This document shows positions 37,249 through 50,650 of a stretch of 64,000 bases of DNA, piece after piece. The DNA is taken from NCBI GenBank assembly GCA_037974665.1, contig CM075781.1, positions 38,998,235 to 39,062,234 on the forward strand, in the 5' to 3' direction. The translations under genes and the position numbers were made by a program. This stretch comes from Ehretia macrophylla (Eukaryota > Streptophyta > Magnoliopsida > Boraginales > Ehretiaceae). Below the pieces are notes generated by a model that did no database searches, was not told where the DNA came from, and saw only the letters and a program-made list of their open reading frames with translations. Each line of letters starts with the position of its first letter. The stretch's first letter is position 1.

Positions 37249-38694
37249 TTATTTGTCTTTCGGTTTAACATGGTAGCCATTTGCATTCAAGGTAGTGATT
37301 GGCTTCAAATAAACTCCAATGGAAGTTAATTTGAGGCTTGCAGTGCCATGGAAGCCACCGAATTAACGATCTGCTCCCAGTCCAAAGCTAAAATCATTTC
37401 AATAATAACCAACTGGTTCACTGAAGGGTCCATGTGTATGCAAATTGGTATGAAATGTGATAGATGATATTCCAGAATTGTCCCATGAACCACTTATACC
37501 AGTGAGATACTCTGATGGATAATCCAACTTCACCTGCGTTGCGTATTCAGCACATTAATAAACCAAAATAAAAAAGTCAGTTAAATAAAGGATATTAAAA
37601 ATAAATAAATGAATGACATTATCATCATTTCATCTTTGTTGTGACCCATTAAAGTTAAATCATTTTTGGGATGAGCGAGCAACATTTAAACAATGTATAA
37701 GATCATTAGAGAACCAGAAGAAATGAATAACTTATAACAATAAATTCGGGAGTATGATGCAATTTGGGGTTGGGGGCAGGGGGTTAGGGGTTGGGGTAGG
37801 CCGGTACGGGTTATTGGGTTGGGGGGTTGGGGGGTCGGGGTCATCGGCACCGGGGGTTGTGGTTTTTTTCTTTTAATTTTTTAAGGTTATTTTAGACTTT
37901 TAACACAGTCAATGCTTTTGACCTAACAGAAGTTCACTTCATGAACTAAAATAGTTATTTTGCAGATCTCAAGGCCAATTTGAGAATTTTGCTAAACTTT
38001 AGGGGCTAGAAAGTTATTTTCCCTTTCTATCCCTGGATGGAAGTGCAACCCTCAACTTTATGGATATAAATCTATTGGACGTTATAAATTTTAAGAACAA
38101 CTAAGCAGTTTATGTCCAATTGTCACCGGACATTTGGTCTAGTGATATAATTGTCAATTTAGATGATAGAGATTTCAAGAAAGATTTTTTAAAATAAGCA
38201 AACATCCTTTACAAGTGACATAAAATTCACTTTAGACCTTCTTTTGAATAAATTAAAAAGAAAAAAAAAGTATTACTATATACTATCTTATTTCAATCAT
38301 CCATTTATCATGTTAACACTTAATTGATATATTAAAAAAATAAGAAAATTAAAATATATATATTAATATTAAAAATAAAAAACTTATTATTTTAACATGT
38401 AAACTAAACAATATGATGAATAAATAATAAAAATAAACTAGTATATAATATTTGAGAAATATTTAATTAGTAACAAAGCTATATACTCACAACATGGAAG
38501 AATTCTCCAGTCAACTTGCCGTATCTGTCAAACAAGAGCAGATCTCCACTCTCAACATACTGGAATTAGAGAGAATTAATGATATCCCCGCGTGATATGA
38601 AGATTTGAACAAGCTCCGAGTGTCCTTTCTCATCCCAAACTCTTATTCCCTCACCGCCCACAGGGCCCACCTTCATCAGGCTTGCATCACTCAT
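37249..38694 (-). pseudogene. Jacalin-related lectin pseudogene, two exons (copy C)
   Basis: Exon 1 (38494-38694) starts MSDASLMKVGPVGGEG, then IRVWDEKGHSELVQIFISRG, and ends in the TGEFFH segment. The intron (37534-38493) begins GTTGTGAG and ends CAG. Exon 2 (37249-37533) starts VKLDYPSEYLTGISGSW and carries SSITFHTN, GGFHGTA and SIGVYLKPITT, ending at TAA. It spans a whole jacalin domain and is the cleanest copy, but has three in-frame stops: TAA after INSL (fits CAA to TAA), TGA after EPVGYY, and TAA after GADR (copy B has CAA there). It should bind mannose/glucose if intact; here it is a pseudogene or needs a sequencing check. Confidence 0.87.
37766..37865. other. G-run cluster in the lectin C intron
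   Basis: GGGTTGGGGTAGG, GGTTGGGGGGTTGG and GGGGGCAGGGGG runs lie close together on the plus strand (the template strand for the lectin), giving strong predicted G-quadruplex potential. It is followed to about 38040 by sequence ending TAGAAAGTTATTTTCCC, which resembles the tips of the MULE MITEs in this window, so it may be part of an insertion. Confidence 0.6.
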
Positions 38695-39587
38695 TGTGAT
38701 CACCTATCACAACTCCCACAGAGTGGATGAGGGTTAATATCGTGCCAACGAATGGATTAGGGGTACTCTATTTGTTAATTTATGATGGTACGTACTTTTT
38801 TAAGGTCTTTTCTTTTACATAGTATTTGAAAATATTTGTGATGTGAAATTTATTTTATTTATAATAAATTCTGTAATAATTTATATTTATAAATGAATTC
38901 TCTTGTTTAAAACTGTAAAATAATATTTACTCAATTCTATTAATTATAAATATAAATTGTGTTTGAAACACATGTGAAATTAGAATTAATAGTTATATTT
39001 TACTTAACTGTCCTTCTTTTATTCAATTGAAATTAGGGTATCATATAAGTATTATCTTCTCATTTCATTATTGATTACTGGTACTATCATAAAAGTATTA
39101 GGATTGTGGCATAATGATGGTTGAAGAATCCAAATTGATATAACATATTTTTGTTCAAAAATTGTCGACAACAGATGAGGCAGACTAGTTCAACGTAACA
39201 TTAGTTTGTAACTTATTCTTCGTTTCTTTCTCTTTTTTTATTTGCATGTAGATAGTACCTTCTAAACGAGGCAAAAAATCCATATAAACAATAGATATAC
39301 AGTAGTAAATAATTAAATAAATTCACAAATCATAGAAAAGATATTGGAGAAGTCAATCAGAAGACAAATTGAATAGTAAACTATAGTAGTATGCAAATGG
39401 AATAGAAAAGATATCTTGAATAAATTTCCAAGAAAAATAAAATGAATACCTGAAAGAGAAGTGAATGAAAGAAGTCAATTCTTTTTCTCTTTTTGCCGTC
39501 AAAGAGAGAAGAGTGGAGAAGACGTTTAATTTTTTTTCTTTTTTGGATTTTTGATTATTACTAGCAAAGTCAATCACTTAAACCTAA

Positions 39588-39818
39588 GGTAGCGATTAGT
39601 ACATTGAAATGAATTTGGACATAAATGAAATGAGCCAATGAATGTAATGAAACTGGAAATGAAATGAACTTAGGAATGAGAATGACATGTTTGATATACT
39701 CTAGGAATTAAGAGTAGTGATGTGCATGACTTGTATAATATGACAGAATTGTCATTTTATTATTATAGTATTAAAAATAAGAATAAATATAAATATAACC
39801 GTAAAAAATATAAACATA

Positions 39819-39850
<32 letters not shown>

Positions 39851-39981
39851 TAACAATAACAAAAATAAATAATAATAATAATAATAACAAAATAATAAAT
39901 AATAATAATAACAAAATAATAAATAATAAATAATAATAACAACAACAATAATTAATAAATAATAATAATAATAATAATAAC

Positions 39982-40013
<32 letters not shown>

Positions 40014-40178
40014 TTATTATTATTATTATTAACAAAATTAAAAATAATAATAACAACAATTATTATTATTATTATTATTATTATTGTTGTTGTTGTTGTT
40101 GTTGTTGTTGTTATTATCATTATTATATTGGTATTATTATTATTTTTATTTTTGTTTTTCTATCATTATTATTTTACT

Positions 40179-40213
<35 letters not shown>

Positions 40214-40248
40214 TTAATAACTAATATTTTTTTTTGTTTTTATTATTA

Positions 40249-40318
<70 letters not shown>

Positions 40319-40757
40319 CACCATTACTATTATTATTATTATTATTATTGTTATTATTATTTTTTTATTTTTATTTTTTTTTTCAAAATAATAATATTAT
40401 TATTATTTAATCACTATTATTATATTTTATTTTTGTTTTTATTATTTTTATTATTTTATTATTTTATTATTATTTTTGTTTTTATAAAAATTATTATTAT
40501 TATTATTTTTATTATAAATAAATTATTTATAAAAGTTATGTTATATAGGAGTATGATAATCAAATTTAATCCCAAACACATGAGAATGGACTATTCTCAT
40601 GTATTTGGTCTGGATTGACTATTTCCATGTATGTGAGAATGAGATTCCCTTGGGAATGATATTCCCAAGTTCATTCCCTTATACCAAACATGAGAATGAA
40701 AATAAAATTGAGAATGTCATTCAATTCTTAACTGATTCCCACATATCAATCACTGCC
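39588..40757. mobile_element. PIF/Harbinger-like non-autonomous element, 1170 bp
   Basis: Terminal inverted repeats GGTAGCGATTAGTAC and (right end, reverse complement) GGCAGTGATTGATATG, flanked by TAA on both sides (39585-39587 and 40758-40760), the 3-bp TWA duplication typical of Harbinger elements. Subterminal AATGA/TCATT-rich sequence surrounds a very long triplet microsatellite. No transposase. Confidence 0.78.
39815..40515. repeat. Long (TAA)n...(TTA)n inverted microsatellite
   Basis: About 250 bp of TAA/AAT triplets with AAC variants is followed by about 430 bp of TTA/ATT triplets with TTG variants. The two halves are complementary and could fold back over hundreds of bases. Open frames here are poly-Ile/Tyr/Leu artefacts. 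Confidence 0.93.
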
Positions 40758-40978
40758 TAAGAGTAGTTTTGTCCTCAAAAGATTAGCAATAGAATTAGAA
40801 AACGTAAATTTATAAATTCTACCTCTTAGGCTCGAATTTGAGTAAGACTTGTGCAAATTCAAGAATTGCAAATCTTGAATTTGTAATTCTTTCAAAAATG
40901 TGCAACTAAACAAAAAAACTCGAATTTGCAAATGAATTTCACAAAATTTTATGGAATTCATTTATTCCAAACAGTCTG

Positions 40979-42959
40979 TTATTCTTTTTGGTCAACGTAC
41001 TATTTTAGAGTTAATTTTTTTTTTCTGTTTTGACAAAAGACTGGGGAATGAAAAATATTTATGGGTGAATGATTTTTTTTTTTTTTAAATTATTTTTGAT
41101 TTGTCGAAAGTATAAATGTTCTTTAAACTCCTTCAAATTTCTTTGTGATTTTTTAAACGACTCTTATGTCCCAAGATCCTAGATTTTCGATTCGTTTAAG
41201 AAACTATGAGGAAATTATGATGGGTTCAAAAATACAATGGATTGTTTTGCACTTTCGCAAATCATATAGGAGTTTAGTATCGTTGTTGACGTTGATTCTT
41301 AACTATTATGTACATTATCAATTCGTACATCATTGGTGTTCCTCAGCTATGACACACACAAGGGTGAGATATGTCGTCGTCGTGTCCTCTAGGCATATAC
41401 ATTGTTACTTACCACGACTGAAAAGCTAGCAATATGTCACGTCTCCAAATTTGTAGGGCAAATTCAAGGACCAAACCACCGCGAACCAAGTTTGATAAAT
41501 CTTCATAAATCTGGAAGGCTATAATCTTCAATAAAATAAACAATGCGTCAATTTAGAGGAATGTTAATCCTTAATTGAATTAAATGCCAAAACCACTAAT
41601 CCTTCAATTACATGACAAAACTCCAAAATGAATAATTGAATATCCCTATTAAAATATGAACATAAATATTCTTAATCCGTTTTGATTTTTCCTCTTCTTG
41701 TCATGAAAACTAGCTCACTATAATCCAATCTAAACTTTGTTATCTGCAAAGAGAAAAAGAGGAAGAATAAGCGGAATCATGCTCTGTAAATAGATACCCT
41801 GAGAGAAATTTAGAGGATGATTCTAACAAACGACATTAATAATTTCTACGCAAAAAGCTGCATCAATGATTTATTAATCAATAGCTACTAAGTAGTGGAC
41901 AATAAAAGGAACAACTAGAAGGAGAGCAAGAGTCGAAATAGGAAGATTATACAACTTCAACGAGTAATTTCCAACGATTACCACAAGATATAAGGACTAG
42001 TTGTGAACATCACCAATATAATCAACAATAACAACGTGGACTGGTATTGTCAATTACCAGCATATAATAACGTTGACGGATATTCAGGGTAACAAAGATG
42101 GATATTATGACCCTCCGATAGGAGTTTCACAGCTTTTAGAAAAAGATCGAGGAGGCAGGGGATATATTCGAATTCAATCTAATGAGTTAATAGCGTATAA
42201 AGGAGTATGAGTTCGACTAATTTACATGAAGATGTTACTGAAGACATCAAAAGAATAAGATGCAGTAGCTTAAGAGATCAGTTCTAGACAGGTTTGTAAA
42301 TTATATATAAGAGCTGGACCATAGGTGGTTCGACTATTACTTCATTTATATAGCTATATCCTAATCATGTACTGGATGTGAAGAAATAGTTCAGCATAAG
42401 CATAAGTATTACTATACAATTTGACCAAGATGGCAACAAATGGATGCTGGAAGGAAGAACTATTATTTTATTATTTTAGTTACATATCCAACTATAGTAG
42501 TATGCAACCAGGCTTAACAGGGACATTTGATGTTCATGAAGGCATGCATGGTTGGGCAGGATCATCTGATCAGTAACAATATTAGATTTCGTAACGATAT
42601 CGACATTCTCCAAATCATCAACAAAGAGATACAGTACTTTCGTATAACACATTTTAATAAGATAAGCCTAAAGACGTGGACAAAGACAATAAACAAAATC
42701 ATTTGTATTGTTATATGCCTCCATGACCTGTGGCATGTAAAAAAAAAATGATTTAGCAAAGAGATTATAAAAAGTAAAAACAATGACTAAAGAGAGGCAG
42801 ATAAAAAATGAACCGATCAATACGTATAAAGACATAATTTGAAAGCTTCAGTTTTGAAGAATTCGACCAGCATGATCTTGGGTTTGCAGAAAAACAAATT
42901 GACATCAATGAATGAGAAGCAAGATGATACAGGACCAAACTATTACATTATATGTATAC
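40979..42959. other. Unassigned intergenic sequence
   Basis: No gene recognised. An LTR-like end, TGTCACGTCTCCAAATTTG, occurs at about 41436, but I could not find its partner or a target duplication. The remainder is AT-rich with only short frames. Confidence 0.4.
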
Positions 42960-43440
42960 CATTACAAGAAAAAAAAGGCTGATGCGACTGCCAAAATCCG
43001 TAATCTAGTAATAGTCAAATTGGGACGGGCGACGCTAGGCTAAGGAATTCCGTCTGTAGAAAAAAGGCCCGTTGCCAAATTGATATTCAGTAGCTCATCC
43101 GTAGCCAATTCCTGAAATTAATTTGTATTTATTTTTTATAACTTTTGTAGCAAAATAGCCGTAATCCATCCGTAGCCAACTAAAATTTTTATTTTTTTTA
43201 TTAATTATTAAAGTCCGTAACAAATCCGTAGCCGTTTCGGTCGTAAATCGTCCGTAGCCCAAGACTACGGATTGATATTCGTAGAATATCGGTAGTCCCC
43301 TTTTTCCGTAGCCAATTCGTAGCCCATCCGTAGCCAACTAAAATTTTGATTTTAAATTAATTAATTCACAACGATCGTCATTCCGTAGCTATTTGGTAGC
43401 CCAACTTTCCGTAGCTAGTCTGTAGCCACTTAATTATTTA
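42960..43440 (+). mobile_element. CACTA (En/Spm-like) transposon terminus with subterminal repeats
   Basis: CATTACAAGAAAAAAAAGG at 42960 matches the plant CACTA tip CACTACAAGAAAA with one change. It is followed by many copies of CCGTAGCC-type words (CATCCGTAGCCAA, TTCGTAGCCCATCCGTAGCC), the dense short subterminal repeats expected for binding of the transposon's own DNA-binding protein. The opposite end with an inverted tip is not found in the window. Reverse-complement relatives of these words fill 60371-64000. Confidence 0.7.
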
Positions 43441-46400
43441 ATTTTAAAAAAAAATTATAAATTTAAAATATAAAAAATTAATATTTACAAAAAAATTAAA
43501 ATTAAATGTACAAATTAATATTTATAAAAATTCAAAAAAATTATTTGCAAACAAAAATTAAAATTAAATATACAAATTAATATTTACAAACAAAAATTAA
43601 TATTAAATATACAAATTAATATTTAAAAAAAAAATCCAAAAGAAGGCATACACATCTCCTAATAAATCTCAAAGAAATGTGTTTCTTTAAGCTTAGCCTC
43701 CTTGTTAATGAAAGTGGGTCACGGTTCATCTTCCATTGAAATGTTGAGAGCATCAAAATCCCGGTTCTTTGAATTGTCTTTGCTTTCTCAACATAAACAA
43801 GTATAAACATCAATATACAATATAGAAAAATTTCAACCAAAAAGGCCGAATTCTAAAGAAAAATCATTATAAAGTTAAAGATGCATCAAAATTTTCACAT
43901 ACTTGAAGTTCAACTAAAAATTTTCGTCAATAGTGAAGGACATTAACATAACTTCCAGAATGCAAGCTTATGGGGCAGATCACAATTTTCATGTATCATT
44001 GCAGAAATTAGTCTTATATGAAGCTTCAAAAATGGAAATCATTCTTGTCAGCCATATCTACATGTCAAACCTCTAAATGGCATTTTTATGTCTACTTTAC
44101 AAAACTTTGAAAAACTAAGAATATGATCGAAGATAAAATAGTGCAACAGTTCATAACAAAGAACTCAACTGGTAGCATAAATTCACACGTAAAGGGCATA
44201 TAACTTGAACACTTTATCAATTTTAAGGAGATGAAATGGTGAAAAACAAGCAATCTTGCAAGAGGATCTGAAAACATTCTAGAAAAACCAATACAAAAAC
44301 TCAAGGGAAAAAGATGAAAATAGATATGAAAAAAGTATCTAGTAATGAAATTATTTCCCATAAGTCACTTGGTTCATATCTGTTGATTTTTGTAGTCACT
44401 TGGTTAAAGAAGAATGAAGTCAGCATGTCTACACATTGCTAAGCAAGTTAAGATACGGGTCACTTTAATCTCAACGCCTGCTTCATTTTGCTTGAAAGAA
44501 AAGCATTATCACAGCCATCCCACGTACAAGAAGATTAGCTTTTTCACTGTCCCTGCAATTAGGCTGAAAGAAACTCATAGGAGCAAAATAGAATTAACTC
44601 AAGTTCAGAGAGGGGCAACCACTTGCCATCTGGGCTGCCCCGCCAAGATATTAAAGGGTAACTTTAGTCTCAATGCCTTCTTCATTTACTCAAGGAACTA
44701 ATGGAAAAGAAGAAATCATCATAACCTCATATTATTATGATCACAACCACAAATGATAAAAGAGAAGATTAGTGTAAAACAACAATGATGTTGGAAGTTA
44801 CCTGAAATGTCAGGGAAGATCAGTGAAAACAACCCAGTAAAACAGAGGAAATTGTAGGTACTACAGTTGCAAATTTGTATTTAGAATGTCACTCTTCTGC
44901 CACCTTTGATTTGGAAAAATAATATGCGATAAAACCTGCATTAGATTTAATTGTGTTAGCAAATAACAAAGAATGTTAATAAGACAACCAGATTGACAAT
45001 AAGATGATCTTAGTAAGACCACAATTTTAACATGCATTATAAGACCCAAGCTAATAATAAGAAGATTTTTACCTCCTCCATCATAACTGGAAATTCTTGA
45101 ATGAAGAGGCCAATTTTTTGCTGCATGATAATGATAGATTTAGTAAGACCACAATTTTAATATAAAAATTTAACTAAAAAGCTTCATAAGAACTACGCTA
45201 TAATGTTTCGGGATTAGTCACTAGTATATATCTATTTTTATATACAAGTTACATATCTTACCATTATCATAAGATAATTTGACTCATGGTGTTTAATTAA
45301 ATTACTTAATGGTATGGCATTGCACATTTTTTCTCGTGCATATTCATTACTACACGTATTTTAACTCTTGTACGTTGTCATTTCCTTGCACTGTGATTTA
45401 TCACATAACTTCCTTTAGTAAGGTTGACTTTGCCTTTCTTTTCTCAAACCTTCATAGCTTTCTGAAACTTAGTCAACCAAACATCAAACACCCCTCTAAA
45501 TCATACCAAAGATATAGCCGAAACCACAATAGTATGACATTGACAACAAACCTTGTCTTTCTTTCCTTTCGAATCTGGGCTAAGAGCCTTCTTTGATGAA
45601 GAAACCCAGCTCCCTTTCTTCCCTATCTTTTATATCATTACTCAATTTGTCCTATTCTGAACTCTGAAGACAAAACAAACTGAATTATATCAAAGTTTCT
45701 ACCTTTACATTAAATATGCCAAAATGTCCATAGATTCATGTTACTAAGACAAAGATACATTACATGACATTTAGAAATTCCAACCACATTCCATATCTTT
45801 GAACCCCAAGATACATATATAAACCAAAATGTTTTTGTTTCATGTACATAAAACTCCTTCATCTTTGATTTCTAAAAAGATATGAGATAATCTGATTAAT
45901 TTTCATCTCAGGCACTAGTTAAGAATAAAGAGTTTCCATATGAATCACTTGTTCAGAATAAATTGTACTTTCAACAAGGACTATTAAGAAATAGTAAGAA
46001 TGAAACTATAAATATGTTGCATAGTTTAGCAAATCATCTAAACTTATTAACCTTTACATGTCGAAATGCAAAATGGCTCTACTGAACAAGATGCCCCTCA
46101 AACAAAGTGCAACTCAGACCACATTTCACAGCCTGCTTTGCGTTTATCTTTATCATAACCCAGTAAAAGGTGGCCCTTAGCCTACTTCAGACAAGCATAT
46201 CATTGCAATTAAATGGACCCAAGCAACTAGAAACTGAAACTCCAAAGAAGACAATATATTGTACCACTTCAAGGCCCCATGAAACTGATGTCTAAATCTC
46301 CTTTTTATTTTCATATTTCTTTAATTGTATACTTGCATAAAATATTAATTTAGATAGTTATCATCTTTTCTCGTTATCAAAATCATCTCTTTCATAATAT

Positions 46401-46883
46401 CGCTTCCTATTCCCTTTATTTCTTCACATTTTTCTTATGTTGACTTTTACTTTTCCTTATCCTTTTCTTTTCTTATCTCTTTTACATCTTTCTTCCTAAC
46501 ACCACATGTATCCAACCCACCAAATACAATTAAACTCTCAGTCACTATACACACATACACATAAATAAACCACACTTATACACTATCACGGCATTCCTAG
46601 CACAAGTCTCGAACGTACCTCTGATCCGCTGGATGCTAGTATGTGTTCTTGAGAGAATCTTTTGTACAATATTATGACACATAAAAGTCCTTGTTAGGAG
46701 CTTGTATGAATAAATGAGTAGTAACACTAATACCAATATGTACTTAAGTGTGATGACTTAAAGCAACTAGCATAAGATGGAGGAATTTTGCTACCTTATA
46801 GAGGGCAATCATGCTAACCATGCTCCATCAGATACATGACCTGGAAAAAGCACATTTAGCTTCTTGGAAATTATAGCTGCTAT
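43441..46883. other. Unassigned sequence, possibly CACTA interior
   Basis: 43445-43630 is AT-rich with two to three imperfect repeats of ACAAATTAATATTTACAAA. The rest holds only short frames without recognisable domains. If the CACTA element at 42960 extends rightwards, this is its interior; no TNPD/TNPA-like transposase was seen. It ends at the gypsy-1 insertion, where GCTAT (46879-46883) would be the left TSD. Confidence 0.35.
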
Positions 46884-49282
46884 TGTAAGGTCCAGCACGA
46901 GACCTCACGTGCATATATGTCATATCATGCATAAATAAATCATTTTATATGCATTCACCTTATTTTATAATGATTTATGTACATTTGTCTCGATTTACGT
47001 GCATTGTATCGGTTAATGTGCATTTGAGTATTTTAGATACCCTATACGATAATAGGATTCTATTGCGTAGGCTAGCTAACTAGAACACTTAGATTAGAAC
47101 CAAAAGGGCAAACTATTACTACATAAGCAAGTTGAAGGGCACTCTTGTCCTAAAGTAATTTAACAAAATATCCTACACTATTCTTGCTCAACCAAAAACA
47201 TACAAACATACACAACACACACTCACCCAATCTTAAAACACACTACACACACCACCCACTGATTTTCGTCCATAGGAAAGAGAGGAAAAAGAAGAAGAAA
47301 GAAGGAGAAGAGGAACGAGAAGATTTCAAGCCATTACTCAGCATTTTTCCTTGCATTTTCTCTAGCTTTCATCAAGTTTTCTTGCTCCATTCACATCTAG
47401 AACTCAAAAGCAAAGGTGAGGGATTCTTTCAAAATTTATTGATAGGCTCATCCAAGGTTGTATGTTGTATATTGTTGATTAATATTGCTTATGGAGTTCA
47501 TATATGTCCTCATTGTGAAGTTGGTTGTATTCATGTGTTATAGATCTAGGAATTGTCAACCAATGTTCGGTGTTCATGAGGAGTTGAAAGATGAGTTTGT
47601 ATTGCTCTTGTAGGTGTATTGATTATATGTATAACTTGTGTGTAGGAGTTGGAAGCTTGGAGTTAGTTTTTGAGAGCTTAGATGTTGATCTTGAAGTTGT
47701 GAGTTATAGAGAAGTCTAGCTAGTTTGTGTATTGATTGTTAGTGTGGGATGTTTTTGGTTGATGTTGAACCATTATTTGATGCCTAATGAACCACATTAT
47801 GTATGCTTGATGGCTTATAAAAAATGGGATGAGTGGTAGCAAGTTAAGGTGTAAAATGTATGAATTTACAGGTGTTGGATGCCCAGGTCGGTCGACTAAG
47901 CCGGTCGACTAAACTCGCCCGACTACTTGATCGATATTTGACCAAATTCTCTGTAAAATCCGGTCTGCTAAGCCGGTCAAGTTACTCGTCCGACTTTCCT
48001 GACAACTTTACATAACAAATTTCCGAAGACCATAACTCGGTCAATTCAACTCCGAATTGAGTTCCATTTAATTCTAGAACAATCTACTTTCGATAAGCTT
48101 CGATTATGAACCAAAATAAAATTAATTGGAGTTTGGTAAGGTAGGTAAAATTAATTGATTAAGATAGGCTAATGCAAAAACATTGAAATGGCTCCATAGT
48201 TTCACTTGTGTTTGCATTTTCTCATCGTTTTACGTAGTCTATTGATGTCTTTTCACTACCTCATGACACTTGGAAATACTTGAAGCACCCTAAATGTTAT
48301 ATATGCATGATCAATATATGCTTGCTTGATATGCCATATCTTTGATATTACTTTTGTGACGGAAGCAACCTACTTTGTTGTTATCCTAGTCCCTTTCTCT
48401 CTTGGTGACGTCCCTTGGAGAGTTGGGTATTATATATGTATATATGTATCAAGGTTGCAACCTTCTAAAGGCCTTGGTGTGATTGATAGCCTCGAGCAGC
48501 ATCGGGTTTGCCGGTTATACCCATGACCACCATGGACCTATTATTTATTATTGAAGGGAGCTATCTGGAACCCTCGGTTGTTGATGGAGTTGGTGTCGGG
48601 TTTTCTTTGAGGACTTGATCCTCGGTTGTGGTATCGGGTTATCATTAATTGATTCAAGGCAGAAGCCATCAATATCAGCAATCACTGTATCCTTTTGCAA
48701 TAAGTATCTCTATTCATTTTCTTATTGCATTGGTTGAGTTACTACCTGCTTATCTACATGTGCATTTTTAAGTGCATGACATGATTTCTCAAACTGTTTG
48801 CTAAAAGAGAAAACGATTGCGAAAACCCTTCCTATTCCATCCTCACTGAGCTATAAGCAGGATTAGCTCACCCATTTCTCTATCATTTCAGGTGAGGCAG
48901 AGCCTGAGCAAGCCCATCAATGTACGGGCGAAACTCCTTGGTGTGACATCGAGGATTTCTGCCTTATGTGATCCTTACCTATTGATGTACTTGAACTACT
49001 TACTGTATAACTTATTCTTTTGGACAACTATTTTGTAACTAAATATATCTATTCTTTTGAGACCTAGATACCTGAATATTGGCTAGACTTTATGTATGGA
49101 CAGGTGGTTCGAGCTCTTGTACATATGTAATCAGTTATGGTTTCCTTTTCTAAGGTCGATGTAATTGTAAGACTTTTGAACTTTTATGGAATATATGAAT
49201 GTACATGTTATTAAGTTATTGATTTTACAGAAAGTCACGTACCGGCCTTAGCCTTAACAGGTATTCGGGTCGAGGCGTGACA
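46884..49282 (+). repeat. gypsy-1 5' LTR (2399 bp)
   Basis: Starts TGTAAGGTCCAGCACGAG and ends GTCGAGGCGTGACA. A block with repeated GGTCGACTAAGCCGGTCGAC-like words lies at 47885-47990. Matches 54030-56966. Confidence 0.92.
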
Positions 49283-49289
49283 CCTAAGT

Positions 49290-49301
49290 TGGTATCAGAG
49301 C
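49290..49301 (+). other. gypsy-1 primer-binding site
   Basis: TGGTATCAGAGC, complementary to the initiator tRNA-Met 3' end, seven bases after the LTR. Confidence 0.93.
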
Positions 49302-49556
49302 TTAGCTAATTAGCTAGGCGTAAACTGGATTTTGAACCCCTGGTTAGTGGGTAGAAAGACTTGGAGGGAGAATATGTTGTAGCATTTATTTTTAGGTACT
49401 ATTTTGCTTATGTGAACTTGTGTGCTTCACATGCTATACCTACTTTTTGCTTATATGTAACCTATGTGTTAGGATCATTGTTAGTGCACATATTCACATC
49501 TCATATCATGCATATATAACCTATAAATGTGAGTAGTATCTGTTTTATATCTATAG

Positions 49557-50650
49557 ATGGCAGGACGTAACACCCGCAATAACCCTAGACCTCAAGGAAC
49601 CGGGAATGCGAGTCAAGGCAATCCGGGGGCAGCTATGTTTAATATGATGGCGAATGCGTTAGATCGCATGAGTAGGGTAATAAAACAACAAGCAAACAAT
49701 GTTGCGGATAATGATAATAATAATAACAACAACGGTGGTGACGTCAACAACAACAACAACCACTGAGGTAATGGAGATGATACCTTGAGAGGCTTCCTAG
49801 GGTATGGACCTTCTAAATTCTTGGGGGAGCCTAATAGTGAGAAGGTGAAGGCTTGGCTTGCCAAGGTGGAAAAGATCTTTGTTGCCATGGACTACAACGA
49901 TGAGAAGAAGGTGGCATTTATAACTTTCTTACTTGAGGAAGATGTGGAGGAATGATGGAGAAATAAAAAGACCCGATGGGAACATAATGGCATGCCAACT
50001 ACATAGGCTAACTTTGTAGAGTCCTTTAAAGAAAACAATGTGTCAGAAGTGGTTCGGGAGAGAAAGGAAGAAGAGTTTTTATCTGTGAGGCAAGGAAGCT
50101 TGTCTGTGGTATAATACGAAGCCCGATTCAACAAACTCTCCAAGTACTTGCCAGAGTTGGTCCAAACAGAGAATAGAATGATCAAACACTTTATTCGGGG
50201 ACTAAGGCCCAAAATTCAGGATTTTATTGTATCCCACTATTTTACTATTTATGCGGACAAGGTTGATTCGGCGGCACGGGTTGAGAATAGGAAGTTTGAG
50301 TAACGAGGTGGGCCGAGTCAACCTAACAAGAGGTCATTCTTAGGCCAAGCATCGCAAAGGCTTTATCAAGCTCAAGGTCAAGGACAAAATCAAGTAAGGC
50401 CAGCTGCCACCAGATCCTAGCCAAATGCCCCAGCTGTTCAACCAACTCATGGTATAGCAGGTATTACTACCGCTACCCTGAATATTGTGTACAAGTATTG
50501 CGAGAAAAGAGGGCATGTGGAAGCCCAATGTTGGAGGAAATCGGGAAAATGTGTGAGGTATGGAAGTGGTCAACACCTGATTGAAGACTGTCCGAAGATA
50601 CCGAATAGGGCTGCACTAAATTAGCTCGCCAGAAATGATTAGGCCAAAAA
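49557..50650 (+). pseudogene. gypsy-1 gag (broken)
   Basis: Starts MAGRNTRNNPRPQGTG, an Asn-rich segment, then the retrotransposon gag domain (FLGEPNSEKVKAWLAKVEKI, VVRERKEEEFLSV, YEARFNKLSKYLPEL), and a double zinc knuckle (about 50490-50600) in which one Cys of each is lost (YCEKRGHVEAQC; CVRYGSGQHLIEDC). In-frame stops at 49953, 50004, 50112, 50301, 50418, 50622 and 50640 each fit a TGG, CAA or CAG codon changed by one transition. A one-base shift near 50650 separates it from protease. Gag would assemble the nucleocapsid. Confidence 0.9.

Larger units (their letters stand above)
38815..40978. repeat. Interspersed repeat shared with 12840-13460, interrupted
   Basis: The two outer parts (38815-39580 and 40761-40978) match the left and right parts of 12840-13460. 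The middle is the Harbinger-like insert, plus about 500 bp (39080-39580) without a clear counterpart. No coding region. Confidence 0.6.

Noticed and set aside
39752..40120. 122-codon frame rich in Ile, Thr and Tyr
   Set aside because: It is a direct translation of the TAA/TTA microsatellite.
41430..42959. LTR starting TGTCACGTCTCC at about 41436
   Set aside because: No matching TG...CA partner, PBS, polypurine tract or 5-bp duplication was found, so it is only mentioned as an LTR-like end.
44414..45596. Frames of 95 codons at 44414 and 45309
   Set aside because: No domain, no supporting exon structure, and a length expected by chance in AT-rich DNA.
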